Positions 1 through 12,106 of a stretch of 64,000 nucleotides of DNA are shown piece after piece. This DNA is from Pyrus communis. Lineage: Eukaryota > Streptophyta > Magnoliopsida > Rosales > Rosaceae. The stretch covers positions 8,541,724 to 8,605,723 of the forward strand of contig NC_084815.1 of assembly GCF_963583255.1 (NCBI RefSeq), given 5' to 3'. Each line of letters opens with the position of its first letter. The first letter of the stretch is position 1. Both the position numbers and the translations under genes were made by a program. The notes under the pieces are model-generated. The model had not been told where the DNA came from. It worked only from the letters and a program-made list of their open reading frames with translations, and ran no database searches.

Positions 1-1080
1 ACCATTTCACAATCCAGAGCAACTGCTTCAAGACCCCCTCCAACGTGATCTTCGTTGCTCAAGTTTATATCAGATTTAGATTCTGCACTTGGCATCATTG
101 TTGTTCCCTGCAAACAGGTAAACTTGAAAGGGATAAGTAATGTATGCGTACATCTATGTATAATTGCAGCTAAGAGTATGTTTAATGGGTCAAAAAGCTA
201 AAACATTCTGACAACTGGAAGATGACAAGTTTCCCAGTTCTATACTGGACACTTGATGTTCAACTAATCAACGTACCATAGGAGTAGGCGCAGACAGGCA
301 ACATGTGTTTTTATGCTCGCTCCGAGAAGTAGCGCTATCAAAAAGCTTCAGACATAGATGGCAACCTTGTTCAGTGAAAATCGTCTTGCAAAATGCTTTT
401 GCCAATGAGCCTAAATCGTAGGAACCAAATCAAACAACAAGCAATCTTACAATCTTACAGACAAATAAAAACGAATACACAATGAGCCGATCAAATCAAA
501 TGGACAAGGAATTAAATCTCACCAGTGAGATGTTCCCTCAGTGATTGAAAAGACATGAAGTGCTTTTTACACACACCACATCTCGGCTGATGAACTGAGT
601 GGAAGGATCCCTTAATGTGCTCGAAAAGATGTTCCCTTTGCTTGTACTGCTTGTAACATGCAGCACATTCGTACCTGCAAGCACACTATGTCAAGAAATC
701 TCTTCAAAAGAATCAAACATATCACAAATTGCATTTAAAGGAAGTCAATGCACACCAACTGTTTGGGAAAATGTTTCGGGCTGCTATATAATGTGAAAGT
801 ATTCCGTTGCACAAAAGAATCAGTAATTAATTAAAATCCTTCATACAGAACAAGTAAAATTTGTTTCACAAATCGAAACACTTGAGAGAAAAAGACAGAA
901 TCGAACAGTGTATACTATCCATGTCAAATTTTGCCTGTATAATCAAATAACACATGCAGCTCCAATTAACTTTACAGAAAGTTCATAAATCACCCACCCA
1001 AACAAAATCTATGCTCAATTTCTCACCAACCAAACAAGTCCCTGTGGAAACGTGAGTAAGAGAAAGCCATAAATCTCACG

Positions 1081-1111
<31 letters not shown>

Positions 1112-1158
1112 TGGAACCTTGTTCTTTTGGTTTTTGGAGAGTCTGGCTCGGAGTCCAT
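1..1158 (-). CDS. REXO4-like RNA exonuclease, 5' part (runs off left edge)
   Basis: Seen: four exons on the minus strand joined by GT-AG introns with matching phases: 1118-1158 (ATG at 1158), 523-674, 277-410 and 1-107 (open at the window edge). The N-terminus holds zinc-finger-like modules: C17-x2-C20 with H33/H39, C46-x2-C49 with H62, and C81-x2-C84 with H97. The exon at the edge ends in ALDCEM, giving the D141-x-E143 pair that is the first metal-binding motif of DEDD 3'-5' exonucleases. Known: plant proteins with N-terminal fingers before a REXO4-type exonuclease domain are annotated as RNA exonuclease 4-like and are expected in nucleus/nucleolus RNA processing. Inferred: an intact gene, since no stop or frameshift occurs in 145 codons; the catalytic domain lies left of the window. 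A (GA)n tract follows the first donor inside intron 1. Confidence 0.8.
1086..1111. repeat. (GA)n microsatellite in REXO4-like intron 1
   Basis: About 13 GA units. It lies in the first intron of the minus-strand exonuclease gene, just inside the splice donor, so the transcript reads (CU)n. Confidence 0.9.
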
Positions 1159-1395
1159 GGAGGGCAGAGCTGCTCCCCGCAACGCCGATGAAGCTCAAAA
1201 TTTGGCGCGCAAATGCAGTGTGAGGAAGGCAGAAAATGTAGGCTAGGACCTAGGTGCGACCGTGCGAGTCCAAATGGGGAAAGACGGAAAGGGATTATTC
1301 TTTCTGACTTCTCAAGTCCTCCCCCAGACGGTCAGCGACAGCAGGATTTTTATTCCTTTTCCTTTTCCTATATCTTTATACATTGCCACCTATAT

Positions 1396-1860
1396 TCATG
1401 TTCACTCGTCGAGAAGTTTTATGTTTGATTCTTGTCAAACAAGAATTTAAATTACATTGTTGTTAGCCCAATGTGAGACTTAAGCCTGGTTTGGTACCAA
1501 CGTGATTCTGAAAAAAGCTGGGAGCTGTTTTTGTGTTTGGTAAACATTCAGGTTCAGTTTTTTTTTTCACAGTTTTGGGTGAAAAAAAGCCAAAAACAAG
1601 AAGCTGCAAAACCCAGCTTTGAAAAACCGGTTTTTTTCACATCTGTTTTACATAAAAGTTTACCCAACACTATAATACTGCTTTTTTTTTTTCAAAAGCA
1701 CTTGTACAAAAAAGTTTACCAAACACTATACTGCTTTATTTCACAGCTGTTTATTCTCAAAGCATAGCAAAAACAATTTTTTTTCAAAACACAGCAATAC
1801 CAAATCAGCCCTTAGCCTACTTTTCCATCCCTTAGTGTAGATAATATTATTTGTTTAAAA
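1396..1860 (+). mobile_element. tRNA-derived SINE split by a MITE
   Basis: The left piece (about 1396-1487) matches the middle of the SINE copies at 1.94 and 4.6 kb (box-B-like gtttgattc, then the gaattt..acatt segment and agcccaatgtgag). The right piece (1811-1860) matches the same SINE's tail (cccttagtgtagataatat). The 323-bp MITE at 1488-1810 separates them. The 5' end of the SINE is degenerate. Confidence 0.6.
1488..1810. mobile_element. hAT-like MITE inserted in a SINE
   Basis: Ends are imperfect inverted repeats (ggtttggtacc at the left; reverse complement of the right end reads ggctgatttggtatt). The flanks cttaagcct (1479-1487) and cttagcct (1811-1818) look like an 8-9 bp target duplication, as hAT elements make. 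The interior is rich in T/A runs and has no coding sequence. A related copy lies at 51240-51446. Confidence 0.6.
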
Positions 1861-1941
1861 ATAAAATATCCATGTAAATTTGACAACAAGATAATAGTTT
1901 TACCCCACTTTTCTTATTTTCAATTGTCGATAGGTTAGCCA

Positions 1942-2103
1942 CTTAGTATTACCGGTCTAGTGGTATTTCTCTTTACTCTTATGTTTGATTCTCACAAAAA
2001 GCGAATTTGAACCACATTATTGTTAGCTTATTGTGAGGCTTAGCTCACTCATCCACTCCCTTAGCTTAGATAATATCGTCTGTTCAAAAAAAAAAAAAAA
2101 AAA
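1942..2103 (+). mobile_element. tRNA-derived SINE with poly(A) tail and TSD
   Basis: Has a box-A-like ggtctagtggta, a box-B-like gtttgattc, a conserved body and a terminal A18-19 run. Imperfect direct repeats flank it: attgtcgatagg..agcca from 1923 and attgtcaatag..tgcca from 2104. These are long target duplications of the kind made by LINE machinery. Sister copies are at 4592, 12904 and (minus strand) 20566. Confidence 0.75.
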
Positions 2104-2545
2104 GATTGTCAATAGATTTGCCAATGTTCATAATAGTCGCAATTTCTTGTTTTAATTTCAATAATGCAAATGTGGTGGTAAGCCTCAAACAATAGTAGTA
2201 CACTTCATAACCAAACTAATGACATACCAGTGACAGTGAGGCTCGATTTAACAAGAGTAAGCCTTTTTGCTTTAGAAAGAGTGTTAGCCTTCTAACCATC
2301 CAATTTTTGTTTAGCCTTCTCATTAATTGATTTCCATTAACACGGTTCTATCAAAAGACAATGTTATAAATACCTAGATGATTACCAAATTGTAGTTTTG
2401 TGTTGGATATGAAGAATACTTGTACTTGTGTTGCTGGAAAAATATAAATAGGACTTATGGACAGGGCCGGCCCAGGCCCAATGCTGGCAAGGCGTCCGGG
2501 GCCCAAAATAATTGGGGGCATTAAAATTATTATATATATATTTTT

Positions 2546-2845
2546 TCATAAGAGTATAAATTTATACAATTTGGTTCAATGATAGAGAAATTTAACTATA
2601 ACTGGTGGTTTTGTTGTTTGAAATTAATGAGGAGGTCTTGGGTTCAAAACACCAGGTGTGTGTTTATTTACTTTTCAATTTTTAAAAATTTCTTTTCATA
2701 AGAGTATAAATATATAAAATTTGGCTAAACGATCAGGAAGTTCAATTAGAATCAATGGTTTTTGTTGTTTAAAATTAATGAGAGATCCTAAGTTCAAAAT
2801 GCTAAGTGCATTTTAATTTTTTTTTCAATTTTTACGAATTTTTGT
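2546..2845. repeat. Two direct copies of a ~150-bp repeat
   Basis: Both copies start ttttcataagagtataaat and share, in order, an a-ttt-gg segment, ttgttgttt-aaattaatgag and a gttcaaaa motif. By eye they are roughly 75-80% alike. Origin is unknown; there is no coding sequence. Confidence 0.6.
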
Positions 2846-3958
2846 TTGGTTGTTAGTTTATTTTTAATTAGTAACTAGTAGCTATGTGAGTTGTTATTTT
2901 TAAATATTTGTTCCAACTCAAGTCTAGTCTTCAACAAAGAATAATGCGTTGACCAAATTTTTAGACCAAATTTACAAATCATATGACGTATCATAAAAAA
3001 TGTTAAGTTCGTACCCGTTTATTACTTATATATATCAATTAAAGACTCAAAAACATCATTAGTTTTTTAGTCTCATATTGACAAAGTTGGTAAATAAGAA
3101 AAAACATCTCACGATTTATACAAAAACAATTTAAAAGTTCAGATGGAAAACAAAACTAATATCTATCTACTTGTAAACCCGGAGTTTTTTTTGTTTCCTT
3201 CTCACGATACAAAATAAATTAGTTTTTCTGTTTTTCTAAATTATTAAGTTTGAAGTGCTTTTCTAAGTATAATTTTATCGATGTCTTAAGTGTGAAAACA
3301 AAGTTAACCCATTCATCAAAATAGAGAAGGAAGTAGAAATAATACACTCCACAACCAAGTTAACCCATTCAATATGAAACCCAAATCTTTAAAGTACATA
3401 AATGATAAAATCCCAATTAACAAGTCACAAGCTTTCTCCAAGTCTAATTTAATAGCCATGAACGCATGCTTCAATTCTTCTTGTTTTTTACTTTAAAACT
3501 AGCAAAGTTCTCACGCCCATAGACAATGAGGATATTACCGTGAATGGAGCAAAAGCGATTTAGTGAAATGCATTGGTCCAATAAAAGTTATAACCTTTTA
3601 ATTATGACGTTAGTTATAATCTTACCACTAACATTACAAATACTCATGGACTCAAATGCTTTTCGTGTTTTTGATTAAATAATCTACAATATCCTTTATT
3701 TATTTATTTTGACAAACACTGAACTTAATACGAAGACGAATATGCTCTTAAACAACTAAATTACAATCTACGAGTCACCCAATGATTTTATTAATTAATT
3801 ATTGAATGAAATTTGAAAAAAAAAAAAAAAAAAAAAAAAAAGCCCATAAGTACTAAAAAAAACAAAGCCCATAATTAAGAGACCCACGACACAAGAAAAC
3901 GAAAAACCCGTATGTCCCGAAATCAGTAATTCCCAAAGGCAAAGGGAGGGTTTTACTT

Positions 3959-3968
3959 TTTAGGGTTT
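3959..3968 (+). promoter_or_regulatory. Telo-box upstream of the PPR gene
   Basis: tttagggttt lies about 90 bp before the PPR start codon, with a second agggtttt at 3947. Telo-boxes are common in plant promoters of organelle-biogenesis and translation genes. Function here is inferred from position only. Confidence 0.45.
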
Positions 3969-4058
3969 AAGGGACTGAGCTACTCAACGACGACCGCCAT
4001 TTCCATTTTCCCTGTGACTCTTGAGTATTAGGGTGTTTCTGATTTGCCGACTGTCGCC

Positions 4059-7000
4059 ATGTGGGCTCTCCGTCGTGCTTCTCTTCCTCTCAGGTACATA
4101 CTCTCTCCCCCTCGCTCTTGGGTTCAGTGGGCCCATCTTCATCACCTATTTGTTAATCAGAAGGTGGGAGAGAATAATCTGAACGATTACAGGTTTTAGG
4201 GTTCATCTTAATCATCTGATGTGCAAATGGCTTCTTTGTTTTTATTTTATTTTTAATTTTGTTTACTTGTGTTAGTTTGTCTTCCGTATGCAATGAGTTA
4301 ATCTTTTCAAGGAATGATTTGTTTTACCTTGAATTTACAAATCATTATTTTCATGCTTATTGAAAGGAAGAGAGAATTTTTTGAAGGGGATTAGAATGGA
4401 ATTCATTTTCTTGGCGCCATCTTTCGAAAAGTACAAACAAAAACAGAGGAGGAAAAAATTGAATTCATGGAGTGAGAGAGATTGTTAAAACTGGAAATTT
4501 ATCTTACTTTGATCCAGACTGTAAAATTTTTTCTGTCACATTATGGGATACTTTGCAGCAACATTGTTTCTGCTGTTAGTTAGGTTTAGGCAACTTAGTA
4601 CTACGGTCTAGTGGTATTCCTCTTCACTTGTAAGTGAAAGGTCTTATGTTCGATTCTTGCCAAAGGAGAATTTGAACCACATTATTGCTAGTCCATGTGA
4701 GGCTAATCCCACCACCCATCCGCCTTAGTGTAGATAATATCATTTGTTCAAAAAATTAAAAAAAGTCATTTATGCTGTTGATTCTCTCTTGTTCTTTTTC
4801 TATAGAGATTAACTGCTAGAGCAGCTACCCTTGTTTCCGAGCATTTCTTGGGAAGCAATTTGTGTTTCTTTTGTCTCAAAGGATTTCATAGTATGGGTGT
4901 ACTAATAGAAGCTTGACAATGACATCTTCTTAAATTTTAAATGTATTTCTCTTTTAGTAATATATGTCCTGCTACTTTTGTTTTTTATTCAGGATGTTTT
5001 CAAATAAAATCTGGATCTTTTGGTTATGTTATGTTGTTGGTTTTTTCGGTTGGAATAGATATGAGACATAGCTTTCCTTTTGCGTCCAGGAACCGAGCTT
5101 TCAACATAGGAACTTCTCGTGCATGCTGTGCTAATTTGGAGCTACCAATTACTGACAGACATGAGGATGTTTGTTTTCTTGAGTCCTGTAAATCATTGCC
5201 TGATGGATATCTGCCTTCCAAGAGACTATACCACACAACACATGTTTCTTGGAATTTCTTCACGGGCACACACAGCCTTTCTTCACAAGCTGGTGCAAAA
5301 AGCACTGGCGAGGAAGATGATTTGGAAGATGGGTTTTCTGAACTTGAAACACCATCTAGTGCTGAAGCAATTCCAGAGAGCAGTGCAAAGGATGAAAATG
5401 AAGATGAATTAATTTCTGAACCAGAACTTTCTGAAGTTGAGGAAGACGTTGAGCCTTCCCAACATGAGATGGAGTTGTCAGAGACTGAGACTGATCCAAG
5501 TGAGAAAAGATCACCAAAGAAAGGAAACACCTTAGCACTTTACAAGGCCATATTATCTTTCCCAGGTGCCTCTATTTATGGTGCTCTTGATAAGTGGGTA
5601 GAAGAAGGAAATGAAATAGACCGGGCAGAGGTATCAATGGCCATGCTCAATTTTCGTAAGCGTCAAATGTATGGGAGGGCATTACAGGTGATTTGACTTG
5701 ATTTTCTTTTGACACTCAAGAATTCGTAAACTACACAATAATCTCAAAAGTTTTACTTTGGTCTTAGCTGCTTTATAATTTCTCACTTAATTTAGTTCAG
5801 ATTGTTTTGAATTGTTTTATTTATATAAATAAGGCAGAGATATTTCAACATAACTGCTGCTATGTGAGCCTGTCCGAGTCATCTTGCGTGATTTTGTGGT
5901 AGGAAATTGTCAAATATAGCAGTTTGATCAATTTCAAGTATCCATATATAGCAGTTGTTGCTTTTTGTTTTGGTGTCAAATGTTATGTTCCACATGCTGA
6001 TGAAGTATTCTATCACGTCTCGAGCTTTAGCTTTTCTGACTGTATGTAAACATTGAACCCAATGTCCCTAAGGGCATCACTAACTATTACATCAATGAAA
6101 AGGATTTTTGTGCATGGGTTGGTGTTTAAGTATCGTTTTGGTGGGCTTAGAATGATAGAAATTTGAAGATAAAATGTTTAGAGAACAAAGAAGGTTAGGA
6201 CAGCAGTAATTTTACAGAGTGCTTGGAGAAGAATTTAGATAAAAGAGATAACAAGGCTCCAAACCTTCAGCGAGCACTTAAATTGCAAATGAACTTACGT
6301 TAAGGAACTATTACAATGATTAATATTTATTTCATTCTTTTGAAACTTTTGAGTAAAGTAAATTATAGATTCGTGATCCCATAGGGTCCTATATTGTTTT
6401 AGAGTCTGCATTAAAGTCATTGCTTCGATAATTCTATTTAATTTCCTTTTTTATATCTTTTTCATGTATTATTGAGGTCCAGTTATTATGGTTCACTGGT
6501 CATCGTTTAACATGATTGTTGTAGGCATAATTGTTTGATTTTCGGCTTGTAATTTGTTTTGTTAATTTTAATTCTTCTAATTTTCACTTACTCAAAAATG
6601 CGAGAGGGTTTCAATTTTGAATGTGGTTTGTGCTTTCTGGTTCTAGTACTCACTATTGAGTATTCCGTTCCTCTAAATTAAATTAAATTAAGTTGAAAAG
6701 AGGGAAGTAATTTGGGTTGCTGAATGGCATGGAGGATAAATACTAATCATGCTGATAGACTTTCTGTTTGTAGGCCTTTTTTTTTTTTCCTTTTGACTCT
6801 TTATTTATCTTTTCCTAAGTTAGTTTTCTTTCTTTCATGCATGTTTTCAGAAATTAGGTTGCATAATTTAAAATTGCATTTGCATTTCTGTAGCAGAAGT
6901 TTTTCTATTCAGTGCATGCAAATTTTTTGTATGTCTATTGATCATCCATTAAACTATATTACCTAGGAAAGGCCTTTTGTCAATGTGCATAGAAGTATTC

Positions 7001-8834
7001 TAGCATTTGATACACTCATCCGGTCTTTCTCGCATGGAATAGCCTATTGTTTTGATATATTATGTTGTAATCATGACACTCTTCGCTTCTTTGTTTCTCT
7101 TTTGTTTGTTGGTTTAATTGTACTTGAAGGAGGACCGTTACATATTTTTCAATGAGTCAATGACAATGGCTTATGGCTGGACCTTTTGGTTTCCTTTTTT
7201 GTTAAAATTAATGGTCATATCATTAAATTTATTTCGTTGAGTCCCATTTTTATGATGACAGGTAAAGAAAAGTTGACTTTGAAGTCATGAGTTGTCCGTG
7301 CCTTGATAAAATTCTGTAGACTTAGGTTGAAAGTGACCGTGACACTCTGATTTGGCAACTTATGCTTCCATTTGTTCATCTTATAGTTTGATTTAAAGCA
7401 TAATAAATTTGTGATAGTTTTTACTTTCTTTTCTTTTCATCTTTTCCCTCGATAGATATATAATGAGAAAGGTAGTAGCTTCTAGCGCCACAAGTGCATC
7501 TTCTTCTCTTGTGTTTGTTTCCCGGTTCTCTAAAAGTACGAATTTCGTGGTCATGGAATTTTACTATTGTGTGATGCACTTTGCAGCTTTCAGAGTGGTT
7601 GGAGGAGCATAAGAAGATTGAATTTAATGAAAGAGATTATGCATCTCGTCTTGACTTAATTGCCAAAGTACGTGGCCTCCAAAGGGCAGAAAACTATATT
7701 GAGAAGATTCCAAAATCCTTTAGAAGTGAGGTAATCTACCGAACTCTGTTGGCGTACTGTGTCTCTACCGGAGATCTGAAGAAAGCCGAAGAAGTTTTCA
7801 ATAAAATGAAGGACCTAGAATTCCCAGTCACAGCATTTACTTGCAACCAGTTGCTACTCCTCTACAAGAGGCTTGACAAGAAGAAAATAGCAGATGTATT
7901 ACTGTTAATGGAGAAAGAAGATGTCAAGCCAACTATCTTCACATATAAAGTCCTAATAGATACAAAAGGCCAGTCAAATGACATAACTGGAATGGAGCAA
8001 GTTTATGAGACAATGAAGGCGGAAGGCATTGAGCCAGACCTGAGCACAAAAGCCACCTTGGCTAGACACTATGCCGCTAGTGGGCTTAAAGAAAAAGCTC
8101 AGGCGGTTTTGAAGGACATGGAATCTGGAAACTTAAAACAGAATCGTTGGGCTTGTCGATGTTTGCTTCCTCTTTATGCTGAGTTGGGAGATGCCAATGA
8201 AGTAGGGAGAGTTTGGAAGGTTTGTGAATCAAATCCTCTGTTTGCAGAGTGTTTGGCTGCAATCGAAGCATGGGGAAAGTTGAACAAGATTGAAGAAGCA
8301 GAAGCAGTTTTTGATAAGGTGTTAAAATCAGGGAAGAAACTTTCTTCCAAGCATTATTCTGTGATGTTGAAGGTGTATGCAAACAATAAAATGCTTGACA
8401 AGGGTAAAGATCTTGTCAAGCGTATGGCAGATAACAATTGCGAGATTGGCCCATTAACTTGGGATGCACTTGTGAAACTCTATGTGGAAGCAGGTGAGGT
8501 TGAAAAGGCTGATTCTATTTTGCAGAAGGCTGCCCAGAACAACCGAAAGAAGCCAATGTTTATGTCTTATATGACAATTATGGAACAGTATTCGAAGAGG
8601 GGGGACGTCCATAACGCAGAAAAGATATTTTATAGGATGAGACAGGCTGGTTATACGGCTCGGCTTCGTCAGTACCATTCTCTTATTCAGGCCTATATAA
8701 ACGCCAAGGCTCCAGCTTACGGAATCTGGGAGAGGATGAAGGCAGATAATATCTTTCCCAACAAATCTGCACTGGCACAGTTGGCACAAGTTGATCCATT
8801 TAAGAAGACAGCAGTGTCGGATTTGCTTGATTGA
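4059..8834 (+). CDS. P-class pentatricopeptide repeat protein, PPR596-like, mitochondrial
   Basis: Seen: three exons, 4059-4093, 5090-5687 and 7587-8834, with phases that match (2, then 0) and GT-AG introns; the total is 1881 nt, 626 codons plus stop. The acceptor at 5090 was chosen over earlier AGs because only it keeps the frame with exon 1 (MWALRRASLPLR continuing NRAFNIG). The N-terminus is Arg/Ser-rich without early acidic residues, like a mitochondrial presequence. Residues ~85-155 are strongly acidic. Residues ~260-560 carry successive PPR units (for example YRTLLAYC..GDLKKAEEVFNKM). Known: P-class PPRs bind organellar RNA; Arabidopsis PPR596 (At1g80270) has 596 residues and is mitochondrial. 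Inferred: intact single-copy-type gene. A SINE sits in intron 1, and intron 2 is 1.9 kb. Confidence 0.88.
4592..4766 (+). mobile_element. tRNA-derived SINE in PPR intron 1
   Basis: Best-preserved copy of the family here: box-A-like ggtctagtggta, then box B gttcgattc, then the gaatttgaaccacattatt body and the tail cttagtgtagataatatc followed by an A-rich end. It lies in the sense orientation inside intron 1 of the PPR gene and does not touch splice sites. Confidence 0.8.
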
Positions 8835-9842
8835 GCAATTTGAGGTTGCTTCTGCTATCTTTGGAACTGGTAATTTAAATTTCTAGTTTGAATCCTGGAT
8901 CTATGAGCAACTATCTACTATTAAAAGTCTGTAGGCTCAGCATATTGGGTTTGTTATGTTTTTCTATATAGAGTTTGCAATCTTATATTCAGAAGTTATT
9001 TCCCCATGCTGGAGGATCTCTTTGTTAATGTATGAGTCTGTGAAAACCTTGCGGGTATTGAGGGACGTCGTTTAACCATCTTGCTGACTGCGAGGTTGCC
9101 GGGCATGAATGCGCAACGTCAGATTCTCCAAGAGGAATTCTTAAGCTCGCTCATCTCTTCTAGGCAGTAGGAACTCTTGATTTTGGGACACATCGGTACA
9201 AGTAACTGTTTTGCTCATTCTAGTCTACTGGTGTGCATGGTTGAATCGTTTCACATTTTTTTTTTCATTTCCTTGGAACAAGAAAATGGAAACCTTTTGT
9301 TTTCCTTCATTGTCGTGTCATTGATTGAAATTGAATGGCTTTATACAAAGCATGGAAGCACTACTACTTGGTGGATGCTTATTCAAAAAGCAGACTACTG
9401 AGGTGAAGGTGTTTTTGGATTTTAAAAGCACTTGAAACTGCAGGAAAGACCAGTTATGTGCTTCTTGCAAATAACACTTCAAGTGCTTATCTAGAATTCA
9501 CTTGCATTTTCAAAAGCACTTTCCATTCATTTTAAAATACTTCACTTCTAACTTCCCTACAAACATATATTTAGAAATGATTTATGGGTTGTCAAAAGTT
9601 CTTTTAGCCTTTACAGGAGCAAACAAACATCACCCTAAAAAACGACTAGATATTGAAATATTAAACTTTAATGCCGACGAGAGTAGAAAGTATTTTTCAT
9701 CACATCTTGTGGGCAGCAGTGCACTGCCTCGAATAAAGACGATGCGACTTACATAAAGGTGGTCATCCAATCCAATTCCAGGTATCAGGATTGCTGTTGT
9801 ATTTAGTTCACCCAAATTTTATTCCCACTAGGACCACTTCCT
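8835..9842. other. PPR 3' flank and intergenic spacer
   Basis: Contains the 3' UTR of the PPR gene, probably to about 9300, then AT-rich sequence. From about 9405 to 9620 motifs such as aaaagcactt recur in both orientations, as in degraded hAT-type MITEs; no clear ends or target duplication were found. No gene is supported. Confidence 0.5.
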
Positions 9843-10413
9843 TATATATATAGGAACCTTAAAGGGTACCCCATTTTTATAAAAAAATAATAATATAAGG
9901 ATTAGTTGTGGGGTCATCCCACATCGAATTTTAACAATTCGAACCGTTTATTTTTTAAGTTGCACTTTATAGATCATCCTTACAAAACATTAGCCAAATC
10001 AGAAATATTTAAGGCATCTAATTGAGTTCAAAAAAATGGACGAACACTTTGTTCTAAAGAAAACATTGAAATTGCTGAGGCAATTATAGACCCTGGGGAG
10101 CAATTCTGATTGGTCAATAAAAATATATTTCAATACGATTTCTTTTTTATTTTTCCTTTGTTTAGCCAATCTATCATGATAATAAGGAGGGGTAAAGTCA
10201 CTCTGTGTTGATTGTTTTCTAAATGTAAGTTTTCTTCTTTTGCATGTAAAAAAGGAATAAATAAATTAATCAAAGTCGATTGAATTGAATTTTTGTAAGG
10301 ATGATCTATGAATGGAGGCATACAAAATCGACGGTTCGGATTGTTAAGTTTGATGTGGAGTGAGTCCGAATCCCCATTTTTTTGAAAAAAGGGGTATCCT
10401 AGGCCTATATATA
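9843..10413. mobile_element. Foldback / MULE-like element with ~140-bp TIRs
   Basis: The left ~140 bp (from tatatatagg, through gggtacccc, cacatc, aacaattcgaaccg, to atagatcatccttacaaaa) matches the reverse complement of the right end (tatatatagg, ggataccccttt, cacatcaaacttaacaa, ccgaaccg, atagatcatccttacaaaa). Identity is roughly two thirds. The ~300-bp centre has no transposase. Long terminal inverted repeats without coding fit a non-autonomous Mutator-like or foldback element; a target duplication could not be fixed. Confidence 0.65.
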
Positions 10414-10545
10414 TGTTTGTGTCTAAATTACATATTAATAAACCATTCTTTGACAACTAAAAGAGGGTAATGTAATTTATTGTAATCTCTAACATTAACT
10501 AATTTGTATATTTATTGGCTGATAATTTCGTTTGGATAATATTTG

Positions 10546-12106
10546 TGTCACGCCCTGATCCCGACCAACGTTCAGGATCGACACATGACGTCACCAAATA
10601 CCCGTATCTCTAACTTACCCCGTCTCCGAGATATGGTAAAGCACAACTCGAGAATCGATTCGCATAGTAATTTATCATATACTTTATGGCTGTATCTAAC
10701 CTCCTCGTTAGACTGCCTATGTACGCTAAATAGGGATTAAACCATTCGTAGTTCGTCATACACCACACTCGAAAAATCATCACATAATTCACTAAATCTC
10801 CACACAATACCACATTTCAAGGCATGCAACATCTCAAGGAACAGTCGATGAAGCACAACATTATTCTCTAGCCATATTTGTCAACGAGTCTAATCATAAT
10901 GACAACAATCATCAACATCATTCCACAATCACACCAATCAATAACACATACAATACACCGAAATGCAGGACTAGTGTGACACAGTTCGGCTAAATCCTAC
11001 ATCTCTGAAGCTGAAATCAAATCCAAGGAACCAACAAGTCAAATAATGCAATTTCGGACCACTCAACGAAATCCATCAATATCGGGTTCTGGACCACTCA
11101 ATGGAACCAAGACACCAAAGGGGATTTTGGACCACTCAACAGAATCCAAACCAAGATACGATTCCGGACCACTCAACGGAATTGCGGAGTAGAAGGGATT
11201 CCGAACCTCTCAACGGAATCCAAGTGAATACAATTCTGGATCACTCAACAAAATCGTGGAGTACAATGCATATCGAACCACTCAATGAAATCCAAGCTGG
11301 ATGCGATTCTGGACCACTCAATAGAATTGCGGATCACGAGGGATTCTGGACTACTCAACGGAATCCAAACGGAGCAAGGAACTGGACCACTCAACAGAAC
11401 CCCAGCGGAAACTCAGTTTCGGATCACATAACGGAACCAAGCGGAAGTCTAAGGAATATAGCAACGCTTGAAGAACAAGACATGAAACAGGTACTCAAAA
11501 TACAAAAGCTCAACGAAACAAGAAATTGAACAAAGCACAAGGTACACAATTGGTTCCCCTCCTTCTCTTTTCTCCTTTCCCTCATTTCTCTTGTCTCTCC
11601 TTGGTTCGTCTCTCTCCCCTCCTCTCCTAATTGGTCCATCCCTCTTTTTCTCTGATTGGGTAGCCAATGCCCTCCCTCATTTCTCTCCCGCACCTCCCCT
11701 TCTCTGGTTGGTCTCTCCCTTCCTTTTTTTTTTTTTTACCTCAGCCACTCCCGTGGCTTCCTTTCACCAAGACAAGGCTCCCATAAATTTGGAGCCTTCT
11801 AGATTCATAGCAAAATGACTATTTTGCCCCTACCTTCATTCGTTTATAACTCTAAATTCCATTCTGTTTGCGCTCACACGTTCGTATCAACACGTACCAT
11901 CCAAACATGTAAAGAAATCTGGAAAAATATGTAGGAATAAAATACGACCACGTAGAATTCTGTTTAGTTCATTAAGGGCGTTTTCATCCTTTTACTTATC
12001 AAAAAAAATATATGTCGTAAATATGAAAGCGTCGAAACTACGAATATGAATACGAAATACAAGATACGTAATTTTAAATAGTGAAATCCGGGAACGGGAT
12101 TTCACA
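10546..12106. mobile_element. Solo LTR, 1561 bp (family 1)
   Basis: Begins tgtcacgccctgatcc and ends gggaacgggatttcaca, giving TG...CA termini. It is flanked by a perfect 5-bp target duplication, atttg at 10541-10545 and at 12107-12111. There is no internal retroelement domain, PBS or second LTR, so it is a solo LTR left by LTR-LTR recombination. The middle is filled by a ~36-bp tandem repeat. Confidence 0.82.
11045..11450. repeat. ~36-bp tandem repeat inside the solo LTR
   Basis: About eleven degenerate units built round ggaccactcaacggaatcc, spaced 35-38 bp. Because the period is close to a multiple of three it creates an open reading frame with a repeating ~12-residue pattern (11101-11529), which I treat as a by-product, not a gene. 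The unit has no hairpin, and unit and spacing are too irregular for a CRISPR array. Confidence 0.75.

Larger units (their letters stand above)
2104..4058. other. Gene-free AT-rich spacer
   Basis: No supported gene. It holds a ~150-bp direct repeat (2546-2694 and 2695-2845) sharing cataagagtataaat and a ttgttgtttgaaattaatga-like segment, a 27-bp poly(A) run at about 3817-3841, and otherwise unremarkable AT-rich sequence leading into the PPR promoter. Confidence 0.6.

Noticed and set aside
4941..5089. Upstream extension of PPR exon 2 (open from 4941)
   Set aside because: Acceptors before 5090 put the open frame out of phase with exon 1; only the acceptor at 5088-5089 joins correctly.
5024..5530. 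168-aa minus-strand ORF
   Set aside because: Antisense shadow of PPR exon 2; Ser-rich because the sense strand is Glu/acid-rich.
11045..11450. CRISPR-like array
   Set aside because: Repeat and spacing are irregular, there are no unique spacers or cas genes, and the host is a plant.
11101..11529. 142-aa ORF with a repeating peptide
   Set aside because: By-product of a 36-bp tandem repeat in a solo LTR; no start context, no domain.
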